The notes under the pieces are model-generated. The model had not been told where the DNA came from. It made no database searches and saw nothing but the letters and a program-made list of their open reading frames with translations. Positions 24,293 through 34,596 of a DNA stretch of 64,000 nt are shown one piece after another (positions within the stretch are counted from its first letter, which is position 1; each line of letters begins with the position of its first letter). The translations under genes and the position numbers were made by a program. Source of the stretch: Gymnopilus junonius (Eukaryota; Basidiomycota; Agaricomycetes; Agaricales; Galerinaceae); the NCBI GenBank assembly GCA_015501075.1, contig JADNYJ010000204.1, positions 1 to 64,000 of the forward strand, read 5' to 3'.

Positions 24293-24813
24293 CTACTCCT
24301 TAATCTTGGCGAGAATCTCCGCGTCCTTGAACAAGAAATATTCCTAAAAAAAAAAAAGACACGTGGCAACGTCAGCGTCGCGAGCGTGAAGCCGAAACAT
24401 AGAATACCGTACCTCGTCTCCGACTTTGATAGAGTTACCACCCCATCCTGGTAGGAGGACGCGGTCACCAGCCTTCACCTGGGTAGGAACGATGACACCG
24501 TCCTTGTTTGGTGCGCCGGGGCCGACAGCGATGACGGTGGCTTCAGGTAGGGGGTTGCTGGTAGCGGATTGGGGCAGGAAGATGCCAGCGGCGGTTTTCT
24601 GTGGGCAGCAAGGAAGAGTAAGGATATAGGCATTGAATGGGGGATATGTACAGCTTACATACCGTCTCGGGTTTGAAACGTTGAACCAAGACTCGGTCCA
24701 GTAGAGGCACAAGGGCCTTGATGGATTTGAAAGTCGCTTGAGCAGCCTAGGGAGAGAGTCAGAAACCGCGAGCTCAACATGAGGACCAACGAGGAGAAGA
24801 GGTTACTCACCAT
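24293..24813 (-). CDS. HSP10: Mitochondrial 10-kDa chaperonin (HSP10)
   Basis: Co-chaperonin that caps the HSP60 ring in the mitochondrial matrix. Exons 24811-24813, 24663-24746, 24413-24598 and 24293-24343 give 107 aa; exon 1 is only the ATG codon, followed at once by GTGAGT. Family blocks are all present: LVPLLDRVLVQRFKPET, the mobile loop TKTAAGIFLP, EATVIAVGPGAP, VKAGDRVLLPGWGG and the C-terminus EYFLFKDAEILAKIKE. The frame closes exactly across all introns, and length matches fungal homologues. The first exon being a lone start codon is unusual but clean. Confidence 0.97.
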
Positions 24814-25260
24814 GGAGAACAGCGAGGAAGAAGGATGGAGGATGGAGGAGAACGGGGATGAGAAGGGTTTGCAAATAAAAACCGACGCACCCGTGGAATG
24901 TTCCCGATTTTTTGTATTTGGATCGGACAAATAAGGAGCGCGGGCACGTGAATCGTGTCAAAACTAAAAGCTGGGCTCAGTCTTAAAAATAGAACACGCC
25001 TTGCTGTCTCTCATCGCGTCAGGCAGCGTGCTCAGTCACTCTAAAGTGGACGCCCCTTGCAGTTAGTCCAAAGGCATATCGGTATGAATCATTTTTTGAT
25101 CTGATAGTAGACCTTTCGCACTCATAAACTCTATGGAAAGAGCATATATTCTACACCTACAATCTATTATCAACTATTTTTCCTCGAGAACTCCGAGTGC
25201 ATGTACATGGATGACGGGATAAGGAAATCAGTATCTAAAAGAATAAGGAAGTGCAGCCCT
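24814..25260. other. Upstream region of HSP10
   Basis: No coding signal; presumably the HSP10 promoter (minus strand). No heat-shock element was assigned. Confidence 0.35.
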
Positions 25261-25299
25261 TTGACAGCAGAAATATACCCTGGCTCATTATAACTGATT

Positions 25300-25975
25300 T
25301 TACAGCCATCAGAGGTCATATAAGCCGAACCTTTCACCTCATCCTTCAGACTCTCTTCCACCCATCCCATAGCATCCTTTCCCTGGTTCACAGGGCTGCA
25401 TAAAATTCTGTTTGGACCACACCATCCAGGGTGTCTTCGACTCGCGTACCACAAGGTCTTTTGCCAGCCACTCGGACATCAACCTGAAGTCTGCCCTGTA
25501 TATCCGAAAATTGGGGATCGGGCGCGGGCCCGCGGAGAGAGTAAGCATCAAATTAATCAATGACAGGTAGTCGGGGTGCGGGTCGATGATTTCAAGGGAC
25601 TGGAGACGACTGTTAGCCACGAACAAAGCCTCAGACTTAGGGGACAATTTCCAGACAGGGCCAGCCATTGCTTTACGACTTCGAATATTTTGGGACCGCG
25701 AAAGTCAGGGTGTGAGACCTCTACGGTAAAGGATGTCCAGAGAGAAGGAATGCTTAGCGCGGCGGACTGCCACTTGCTGCAGACTTGGGTCAAAGAGACA
25801 GGCGCGGCATTCCTACTGAAATCTGAAAATCTATGCGGTTCAGCTCCGGTGATGGTGTCGCTGAATGAAAAGAGGAAAGTGGAAGTGTGTTGCTTTAGTT
25901 CGAGTGAATGTTGGAATATCTCGGTCAGAAGTTCGAGAGGGAAGTCATTAATATGCGTCTATATTTGATCAAGCA
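25300..25975 (-). pseudogene. F-box gene relic
   Basis: On the minus strand from about 25965 the frame reads INDFPLELLTEIFQHS, then APVSLTQVCSKWQSAALSIP and SLWTSFTVEV, FEVVKQWLALSGNCPLSLRL, a complete F-box plus the W-x-x-x-S segment typical of these proteins. It has no clear ATG. After about 25620 a frameshift is needed to continue (SLEIIDPHPDYLSLINLML), and nothing convincing follows 25340. Broken at both ends, so a dead member of the F-box family. Confidence 0.75.
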
Positions 25976-26439
25976 CTTACGAATCAAAAGGTGTTCTCGG
26001 AATTGTCTGGTTCCAGACAATAATATGGTATTCAAGTTGCAGACAATTAATTCAGCATATTACAAAAAAATCAAACACAATAAGTATCTACTGAAAGCAA
26101 ATTAAAACAACAAAGAGCATCCAACCAGGGTCAATCCGGAAAAAAAAGGCCCCGAAAATAAACTCCGCACTTGGGCCAGAGTTCCGACGTGGATTGACAC
26201 CTGAAAGGCAGCCGAGGTGAATCCTGAAATAAATTATTGCTGAACGTCAAATATGAGTCGATAGCCTAAGGTAGCTGTAGGTAGGTGTCGGTCAGACTAC
26301 TCTGCAGGCGCATCCTTTCTCGCTTCTCACTACATGAAGTCATCTACAAAGTCGTAACTGTAAATTTCAGCTCCAGCCATGTCATTCATGATTCAATGAC
26401 AACCTATAGAATATAGGTCGATGATTTTTGAAAGTACCT

Positions 26440-26820
26440 CTGATCGAGGACCACGGGCAACTGCACACTGGGATATTTTGGCGACAAAAGGTAACAAAAA
26501 AAGGAAAGGAAAGAAAAGAAAAGGAAAGGAAAAAAACTCAGGAAAATACGAAAATGAGAAGGCATATGTACAAGTCGAATTGCAAAAATATCAGGTATCT
26601 CAATGGTAAATGGTACAAAAGCCAAGACGAAAGCGAAAGCGACAGAGAACTTGAAAACAATATCCAAGACAGGGTACGTACAAAACGAAAACAACATCAA
26701 ATCAAAATTGAAACCAAAAACTGAAGCCGAAGTCGAAAACCCCCTCAAAAAAACCAAAAACCAAGAACCAAAAACCAAGAAACCAAGAAATTAAAAAAAA
26801 TAATGATCAGGGTACGGAAG
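26440..26820 (+). repeat. Purine-rich low-complexity tract
   Basis: A run dominated by A and G (GGAAAGGAAAGAAAAG-like, then AACCAAAAACC-like words) downstream of the F-box D gene. The frames in it are lysine-rich shadows, not genes. The wider 25976-27060 gap holds no gene that I recognise. Confidence 0.6.
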
Positions 26821-27064
26821 TATCCTGAAAAACGAGCCTCTGACAAGAACATGCATGCATGAGATGAGTGAATACGCAATGCATAGACCCTTCCCCGCCA
26901 AAGAAAACAAATTGTCAAGATGCCCTGAGGCTTGCGTGAAGAAAAGAAGAGGACGCAAGACGCAAGATGCAAGATGCAAAACGCAAAACGCAAGTCATCA
27001 CCACCACCACCAAACAACAACAACACCATCAACGACATTGCCCGCCCTCATCTTCAAGCTCAAG

Positions 27065-29995
27065 TCAAGCTCCCTCTCCTCCCCCCTCCCCTCCCTCCCC
27101 TCCCTCCCCTCCCTCCCCTCCCTCCCCTCCCTCCCCTCCCTCCCCTCCCTCCCCTCCCTCCACTCCCACACGCCCCTCTCCCCCCTCTCCCCCCACCCAA
27201 ACACCCCACACCCCACCCTCCCACCCCCTCTCCCACCCCCTCCCCTCCTCCAACTGCACCCGCCTCAATCTCCTCGCATACCGATTCCATCCAACAAGGT
27301 AATCTTTCAAGTCCTCCAGGTCCAAGTCCAAGTCTGGTTCCGGTTCTGGTTCTGGTTCTGGGTGAAGTAGGGTACGAGTGTTGGATTTGGAGATACAAGC
27401 GTTGATGCTGCTGGTGTTTCCTTTGCCGTTGACGTTGGCGTTGGTATTGGTACCCGCAGCAGCAGCGGCGGTGGTGGTGGTGGTGGTGGTGGTACTGTTA
27501 AGATGAACGTTAGGACTAGTGCTCATGGTCATGGTAGCAGTATAAGTGGTATTCTCATAGGGCGTCGTGAAGGTATTCCACGCCCATTGAGGTTGTGGTT
27601 GTGGTTGTGGTTGTGGTTGAGGTTGAGGTTGAGGATTTGCATTGGGAGAAAGTTGGTTTTGACCTTGACTTTGATCTTGGCTTTGACTTTGATTTTGATT
27701 TTGGTCTGGGGTCAGAAAAGGCTGATTTTGATTTTGAGAAGGAAGAGGCAGCGGTAGCGGTTGTAGCGCGAGAAGAGCAGACACAGGATGAGCTGAACCA
27801 GCCAGAGGAGGAGGAGGAGGAGGAGGAGGAGGAGGGGGAGGAGGGGGAGGAGGAGGAAAAGGCTGATAGGGCTGCTGTGCGTGTGCGTGCGCATGTGGAT
27901 AGGGCGGGAACAGCTGTTGATGTTGATGCTGGTGAGCCAAGTGTTGGTGATGCTGATGGGCCGCGTGCTGGTGAGGCGTATGCTGGTGCTGGTAAGGATT
28001 ATGTTGATGGTAAGCTGGGTGCTGATTATGCTGATGCTGATGAGGCGGATGCTGATGTTGATGAGCCAAGTGCTGGTGATGCTGATGAGGCGTATGTTGA
28101 TTCGGGTGCTGGTGAGCATGCGGGTTCAAATGCTGGTTCAGATGCTGGTACTGGTTCAGAGGCCCATGTGCTTGCGTTTGGGTTTGGGTTTGGTTCTGTA
28201 CCTGCGTTTGGTTCTGCCCTTGTAATTGACTCTGCACCTGCGTTTGGTTCAGCAATTGAGACGGCACCTGCCCCTGCCCATGAGCTTGAACTTGAGCCTG
28301 CAAATACAACTGCAAATTCGCATTCGCATTCGCATAAGAGTGCGGGTGCGGGTGATATGATTGTTGGAGTAAACTTTGCTGTTGCTGTTGTTGTTGTTGA
28401 TACGGCGTCATCATCGTCATGGGCGTTGTCGTCGGTGACGTGAGGGTGGGCAACGGAGACGCAGGCCACCCCGCCCCCGCCCCCGCCCCAGCTGCAGCCG
28501 ACTGAGCACTCATACTCAAATTCAAATTCGTATCCACAGCACGCGTAGAGGCGCATGCAGGGTCCGGGATGATGGTGAGTGTGTGCAAGTGGGCGAGTTT
28601 GGGCAGGATTTCGGAGCCGAGGGTGACGAGGAAGTTCTGTGGGTTTGGGTTAGTGATGTGAAAAGAGGAAGAAGGGAGGGAAAAGGGGAGGGAGAAGGGA
28701 GGTAAATGTGTAAATGATATGGAAAGGAAAGAAGGAAAAAGGAAAGAAAAGAAGACAACATACCCAAGGCAACTTCCCCAACCCATACCTCACCACCAAC
28801 GTGCTCAACAGCGGAAACAGCTCCCGAATCGCATAGAGCACCTCCACATCCCACTTGCGCATCTGCACCTCCAACACCCTCATCGTCCTCGGGAGCTTCT
28901 CCAATCCATGAACGAGCGCAGACACTTCCGCCGGGACGTTCATCGTCAAATGCGTGAGCGGCGCAACAGCGAGCTCATCCTCTCCAACCGCACGAGACTG
29001 GGGCCGAGGCTGGGGCTGGGGCCACCAAGTAGCAAACGACAGCGGACCTTTATACTTCCACACGCCCCTAATCGGAATATAAACCCCACCCACAACCTGC
29101 TGCTCCGACAGATTATGATGGTCCACAATCAACGCAACCCTCACATCCGGGGCGCAACGATCTGTAAACACCACCAGCGCATCAACGAGATCTCTAGTGA
29201 GGAACGGCATCACCACCTCCAACTGCGTGATATTCGTCAACTGCCAGAGATTATTCGCGTACATGATCGCGCGGGCGGACGTCCACGCCAATGAGAGGGT
29301 GTGGATATTCGGGGCGAGGAGGAGGTGCAATGGGTGGTTCGGGTCATCTTCAGTTGAGAACCCGCCGATGCCGAGGTCGGTGGGGAAGGCGAGCTTGTGC
29401 AAGAGGAGAGAGGTGAGTGGGAGGGAGGTGAAGTTGAATATAGGAGCAGGGGTATGTGTGGCGTTCGCGGTGTGGTGGTAGAAGGGTGTGGCGAGGGGGA
29501 TGAAGGTGCAGTCGGTGATGCTCAAGGAGCGTAGGGAGGGTAAGGAGGCGAGGACGGTGTAGGTATAGGGCGAGATGGCTGTTCCGTCCAGAATGAGCTC
29601 GTGTAGCATGGAGAAATGCTGTAATTGGGCGTGTATCCTGTCATGCAAGCGCATTTCTTCTGTCATCTAGGGGGGTAGAATCAGTAAGGAGCGATAACAT
29701 GAGCCATATAACATACATAAAACCAATGACCTTTCGAGCAAAAGTCAAAACCGATCCCAATAGCCACTTTGCGAGGGAGAGTGACCAAGTCGCTGGACTT
29801 CCACGCGTCCAAATTGCGTTTCGTAGACTCAAATTTACCCCATCGTATCTCTCTAAGCAACGGCTTGCGAGCGAGAACACGAAAACGCTGGCATGTCCGA
29901 GCCAATACGGCAATTTGGGCTGCAGAAGACAAGTTCTCGAAAATAGAGATCCATATATCGTCGGGGATGAACTCGGGGTCGAATTCTTTGGCCAT
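27065..29995 (-). CDS. F-box/LRR-like protein D with large Gln/His/Pro-rich insert
   Basis: Exons 29717-29995, 28764-29666 and 27065-28636 (introns 49 and 127 nt) give 917 aa. F-box about residues 6-55 (FIPDDIWISIFENL...LARTCQRFRVLA). Residues about 94-430 form a leucine-rich region (MLHELILDG, LPSLRSLSITDC, PNIHTLSLAW). From about 437 to 828 the chain is low complexity: poly-Gln, His-Gln repeats, Asn-Gln-Thr, a run of 17 Pro, poly-Thr and poly-Ala. Then LEDLKDYLVGWNRYARRLRRV, the family's usual C-terminal block, and a (Gly-Gly-Glu)n tail. The conserved block after the insert shows that the long frame is real. Part of the insert could still be spliced out; I see no compelling intron. Probably an SCF adaptor with prion-like, aggregation-prone sequence. 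Confidence 0.8.
27068..27170 (+). repeat. 9-bp C-rich minisatellite (G-rich on minus strand)
   Basis: About ten copies of a CCCTCCCCT-type unit (minus strand GGAGGGGAG) in a row, imperfect at the left end. On the minus strand each unit encodes Gly-Gly-Glu in frame with F-box gene D and forms its C-terminus. Runs of three and four G suggest G-quadruplex potential on the coding strand. Confidence 0.9.
27560..28480 (-). repeat. Coding low-complexity region of F-box gene D
   Basis: Trinucleotide-like and hexanucleotide-like imperfect repeats: CAG/CAA (Gln), CAY (His), CCN (Pro), ACN (Thr), read in frame on the minus strand. Long open frames on the plus strand here (Asp/Ala/Val/Glu-rich) are antisense shadows of the same repeats. 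Confidence 0.85.
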
Positions 29996-30486
29996 TGGGG
30001 TGAGATGAAAGGAGAGAAACGCCGGGATAGCTGTAATCTCAAGGACGATGAGAGAAGGAAAGGCGAGGAGAAAGGAACGAACGGAAGCAGAACAAGGGCG
30101 GGATGTTTGTTGATATTATTTTTAGAATTTCTCATCTACCAGCGTTGCGTCATTCATGAATGGTGCGCAACTATACTTAGAATGTAGCTCAAGGACTTTT
30201 GGAGACCACAAAGGTATGTGGTATGTAGAGAGTGATCAATTCATGTATATGAACGATATTCAAATAACAATTATTCATGGATCACTGGCAGAGCCTTAAT
30301 ATCCGAGAAATGTCCCTCAGGCCTCCCCAAGTCCCTTTCCGCCAATGCGCCCGGGTCTAACTTGAAATTTGGCTCCAATGGCAATGCCATCGAATCGGAA
30401 TCGTCGCTAGAACTTGTAGTTGATAAGAAGTAGTCCGTGATATTCTGTACTCCTGTACATCTCATCTCATTCCTCCAAACTATAAT
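29996..30486. other. Intergenic region
   Basis: Promoter side of F-box gene D. A minus-strand frame at 30271-30480 (Ser/Asp/Pro-rich) may be extra 3' sequence of the adjacent PX-PH copy 1, outside the duplicated part. No other gene seen. Confidence 0.3.
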
Positions 30487-31959
30487 ACAATTCCCTGTGT
30501 TAATTGTACAACTTGGCGCATTCCATGCTGTCCGTCCTGCACCGACGAGCATTACCCGTCTTCAGAATCTGCGGACGAATTCCAGGTCCTGATAGTCTCC
30601 TGAGACAAAGCCATCCTCCTGCAATAAATCCCATAATCAGTACTCGCCGTCCGCGAAGACGCTAGCGAGACCTGCGAAAGCGTTAAACTATCCATGTCAA
30701 ACACACGGCTGCTGCTGCTCGGCGGCCTAATTTCAGGCCCCTCCACATCCCAATCCTCCAGTGTGTCTGCACATAAAACATGTCGTGCGACTGTAACTGT
30801 AGCATCGGGCCTGCTATTACTCTCGATGATGAGGAGCGCGTGGCGGTACTCGTGTAGACTTGCATTAGAACCGCCTATCGAGGCTTGAGTTTGGCGTCCA
30901 AATTGGCCGCCGACAAGGTTGATGCAGCCTAAAAGGGTGCCTCCAGGCTAGAAGATGTAGTATATATTGAAAAAAAAAATCATTCGAGTCCCGAGTCGGT
31001 CATGAAATAGCAAGGTAGATAATTTAAGCTGTAATAACGCAATATTGGACCGTCATCGAGAACGAAATACCGAGTTCTTCCACCTGCCAAAATTCTTTCC
31101 TCGTTTTGTGAGGGGTCCTTCCTTGTGCGCTATGTACGTCTTCGCTATATTATTTTCTGGAACAACATTCCTTGTCAAGAACGCGATGATCTCGAAGCTG
31201 TGTTTGAGGGAAGTTGAATCAGATTTGAAAGTAGTTTCCAAGCACAATCTATAGTAGAGTAAACATTCAAATATCTTGATAGTGAGCTGGTCCCTCACCT
31301 TTCTTTGATCACCTATAACGGGTGCATTATCCTTCAACAACTCCTTATCAAGAAGCTCGGGTATTTTATAATAATGCCAATCACTCTTAATGCTCTCGCA
31401 CATCCACCGATCTAACTTGACGATGTCCTCATAATACTTTTCCACTTCCCAACCGTTATAACTCTGTTTTAGTCCCCAATATCCTGGATCCACGTGAATG
31501 ACGAAGGAGAGTGCTTCCCTACCGTTTTGAGGTGAATTCGTGAGTGATGCACGGTTATCGTGGTGTATGGGAGGTTGGAGAGTAATTGCTCAACGGTGTC
31601 GATATCGACGCCGGATACTTGAAGCCCGCTCTGTCAAGTGTGGCTTGTCTCGAGATTGTGCATGAGCCAAGTCAGCACTGGTGGAAGTTCCTTCTATCTG
31701 AATTTTCAAAGCAGAAAGACGCCTAGGTCCTATGGAGTAAGTTGTGAGTGTTCAAGAAGGTGATGATAGGGAGGTTGAGAGTCGGACCAGTAGATAAGTA
31801 ACTGGCAAGTGATCAGCAAGTAAGCAGTGCTATGGAAGCGCAAATACCCAAATATGGCTTCCTAGCTATGTTGTCAGTCATCACTTATGCCTAAACGAAT
31901 TAAGCTGGCAGTTGGGAGTTGACATCGGGGGTCTACGTTACACCTAGGCTCTACACTTG
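30487..31959 (-). pseudogene. PX-PH module, copy 1 (Bem3-like RhoGAP fragment)
   Basis: On the minus strand, a PX-like segment (VEQLLSNLPYTT, then GREALSFVIHVDPG, WEVEKYYEDIVKLDRW, WHYYKIPELLDKELL) is followed by a linker and a PH domain (HKEGPLTKRGKNFGRWK, RYFVLDDGPILRYY, GTLLGCINLVGGQ, EYRHALLIIES, RHVLCADTLEDWD). The order PX then PH, with this KRGKNFG-WK signature, is typical of fungal Bem3-type Rho GTPase-activating proteins. The RhoGAP domain itself is absent. The frame is broken (one base at about 31537 and one at about 31077). About 1.47 kb of this locus is repeated directly at 34597-36042. Likely a gene fragment, not a working GAP. Confidence 0.65.
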
Positions 31960-32778
31960 AAACCAGCTTACATGAAGCATCTTCGGTAATGCACGGAAAC
32001 ACGCCGCACTTGAAAGCCGTGAGGACGGTGAAAATGAGGTTGGAAGGGCAAATAGAAGGAGTGAGATCTCACGATCTCCCTTTCTTCCTTTCTTCTTGCG
32101 ATTTGTCGATTTATTTATTTATTCGGCCGCCACAACAACCAGTATCCAGCCGCCTCTGGGCAGCGGAAAAAAAAAATGAGGCACTGGTATGTACTCGATT
32201 TAAATGCCAGTGCCCCCTTGTCTGCACGTCAATATTACTTACGAGACCTCATCATCTTCCAGCATCCGTCATTCATTCTTGGATCAATCATGAATGCATG
32301 ACTGCTCACGCATTCTATGGGATCACAATGTAATTATGCATACCGCTGAGATCTCGCCATGACGCGGAAATTGGCATATCTGAAGGTAAGACTAAAGAAA
32401 CATCGACAGTAAATAAAATACAAACAAAGCAAAGATGGTATAGCAGCGTAGTGGAGACTGGTAAAAAGGGTCTGGTGGTAATACAAGACGTCAAGGTGAA
32501 ATCCGTGGCTATAAAATTCAGAAATTGAGCCAAACAATATAAAAGGGAAACATAGCTACGACGCAAGTCTCTCCTTGAATAAGAAAAATCGGGTGAAAAA
32601 AAATTTGTGTCGGGGCGGAATAATCGGCGAGGTCCCACCTGTAAACCTTCGCCTGTCTACATATTTTTCTTCCACCGAAATGGCTGGTCATGAGCCTAAG
32701 AAAGATAGGACATGAGAACACAATATGAAATTAGAGACTAGTTCAAGAATATGAAAAGGCGGAGCTCACATAATAGGG
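31960..32778. other. Intergenic region
   Basis: No gene recognised. Contains ATTTATTT-like and A-rich simple tracts near 32110-32175. It lies between duplicated PX-PH copy 1 and the 3' end of the coiled-coil gene. Confidence 0.4.
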
Positions 32779-33975
32779 CTAAAGAGAGCACTTGAAGATA
32801 AACTGGTAGAGTTGCTCTAGGAAAAGTCGGTCCTGAGACTCAATCGGCTTTGTCGTGACAGCGTCCCGAAGTTCAGCCTGAGAAGCATTGTGCGCACGGT
32901 AGTTACCTTCCCTGCGCACATTGTTGTAGGTACAGAGGAAGTCAACAGCGTCTCTCGAAGGGCAGTATTGGATGTTTGCCTGCACCAGTGTTCGCATGAT
33001 CACATCCGTCAGATCATGCGTACTTCGATTGCCACGGAAGTCATCCCAAGACCTGCTTTGCGTGATCTCAAGCACTCTTTGGCGACCAAGGTCCAGAAGG
33101 ATGCGAAGGTGGAGAGGGACCAACTTGACAGTGAGCTAAGGCAAAAAAGGGGGATATAAACAATGTTCATGAACTATTTGCAGCCTTCGTACCTCAGAAG
33201 TGAACTTGAGACTGTCCGTGAGTTCTTTTTTGTCCTTTTTCGATTGCTCCCTTAGCTCCTTCATTACGTCGTCCTGTGCGCTCTTTTCTGTTGCTCGCTC
33301 CTCCTCGAGCCTCTCTTGCTCAGTTATGCGTTCTTCCCTCTCTTTCTTGACTGCGGCTTTGCGTTCCTCCCTCTCTTTCTTCAACTCCTCCTCGTGCCTC
33401 TTCTGCTCAGCTTGGCGTTCCTCCTTCTCTTTCTTCAACTCCTCCTTCATGCCTCTTCTGCTCGGCTTGGTGTTCCTCCTTCTTTTTCATATCCTCCTGC
33501 ATCTTTGCCACGGCCGTTTGTAGGGCCATGAGAAGTTCTATTCATGGGTATGTGAGGGTCAAAAACCAGCGATATAAAGTAACCCGACTTACCGGTCGAA
33601 GTGGGCGTTCATCCTTCTTTTTCTTTCAGTTCCTCGACCTCGTCGTTCAGTGCAATCCAACGTTGGCCTGTTGCTGTGGCGTCTGCAGGGCGCACTGTGA
33701 TAGTAAGACCATTGGTACCACCAATGCTGAGGATATCTGCAGATTGGTTCAACTAGAATGGAAGAGTCATGTAAGACATAAAAAAAGCAGAGCCGTTCAA
33801 TGATTTCACACCTGGCGGATAGTATTTGAGTTGCATCTCATCCACTGTGAGAGGCGGGTTCGAATGGAGTAGTTCTTGGTTGACTTTGTTGACAAGCATT
33901 TGCGACAACCTTGCCACTATTTGTTCGACTGGTGCCGACTTGTTGCATGAGCTAGTGACAGTTGTGAATGAGTCC
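32779..33975 (-). pseudogene. Coiled-coil protein gene, frame-broken
   Basis: Function unknown. From the right (minus strand): an exon with VEQIVARLSQMLVNKVNQEL and VDEMQLKYYPPG ends at 33810. A GT-AG intron leads to NQSADILSIGGTNGLTITVR and WIALNDEVEELKEK. After an intron near 33540-33590 comes MALQTAVAKMQEDMKKKEEH, then an 18-residue repeat (QAEQKRHEEELKKEREER) of a long charged coiled coil, exon 33193-33450, intron 33136-33192, and exon 32779-33135 ending in a soluble tail (SRSWDDFRGNRSTHDLTDVI). Two frame breaks are visible: one in the A-rich run near 33625 and one extra A in the first 54-bp repeat near 33446. From 33450 to the stop the frame is clean, so a shorter protein starting at the ATG there is possible. 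It sits between the duplicated PX-PH modules. Confidence 0.5.
33400..33515 (-). repeat. Two copies of a 54-bp coding repeat
   Basis: The CAAGC-GAGCAGAAGAGGCA block occurs twice, 54 bp apart, encoding the coiled-coil unit AEQKRHEEELKKE. The first copy in coding direction has one extra A, which shifts the frame. Confidence 0.75.
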
Positions 33976-34014
33976 GACCAAATGCTTCACTGGGACCCCC
34001 ATGGTAGTAAATGA

Positions 34015-34596
34015 AAGAATGCGAGGCCTTCTCTGGACAAAGAAAAACACGTAGGTATCACCGACTATCGAAATCAATCGATTATCGATTATCGATGGCG
34101 GGCTCAATTCGGTCATCGGTCACGCGAAGCCCCTCTCTCTCGCTTCTCTCTCTCAGCAGATGTGGCACGTTGAGGTGTTCAGAGAGCTCGTTATGTGCTC
34201 CTAGATTCTATTTCAAGTCACTGACCATTGTGTTTTGCAGGAAGTTTTATTTTCAGAAATGTCACCTTGCACCTCTTCCCAGGCCAATTTTCTTCGCTGG
34301 CGTGAACGTGGTCCGGCCCTAGATGCCAAGGCAAGGCGTCAAGCATCAAGCTTCAAGGCCCGACACATGTGCTACCGTCCCTACCCAGTGTAACTACGTG
34401 CATATTCCAGTTGGGTCTAGTTCAGCAGCCTCTTTTCGGACACAACTCGCATTGGCTGTGCCTTCGGACTAATGATTCCAGAGTTGTTCTTACACTTTTA
34501 TCTCTTCGTAGTCTATCGGCCTTGGTCTTGGTGAGTTGATAGTTTTATATTAACCAATACTTTGACTAAGCAATACCAGGCTGCTGCCTCAATCGT
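34015..34596. other. Intergenic region
   Basis: No gene recognised. A TCGATTATCGATTATCGATGG stretch (short ATCGATT words) near 34070-34095 is the only pattern noticed. Confidence 0.35.

Noticed and set aside
26440..26820. Lysine-rich plus-strand frames
   Set aside because: Translate a purine-rich simple-sequence tract; no domain or introns.
26855..27405. Plus-strand frames with Pro/Leu/Ser runs
   Set aside because: Products of the C-rich minisatellite read on the wrong strand.
27595..28443. Long plus-strand frame rich in Asp, Ala, Val, Glu
   Set aside because: Antisense shadow of the Gln/His/Pro codon repeats of F-box gene D; the minus-strand frame joins conserved protein blocks on both sides.
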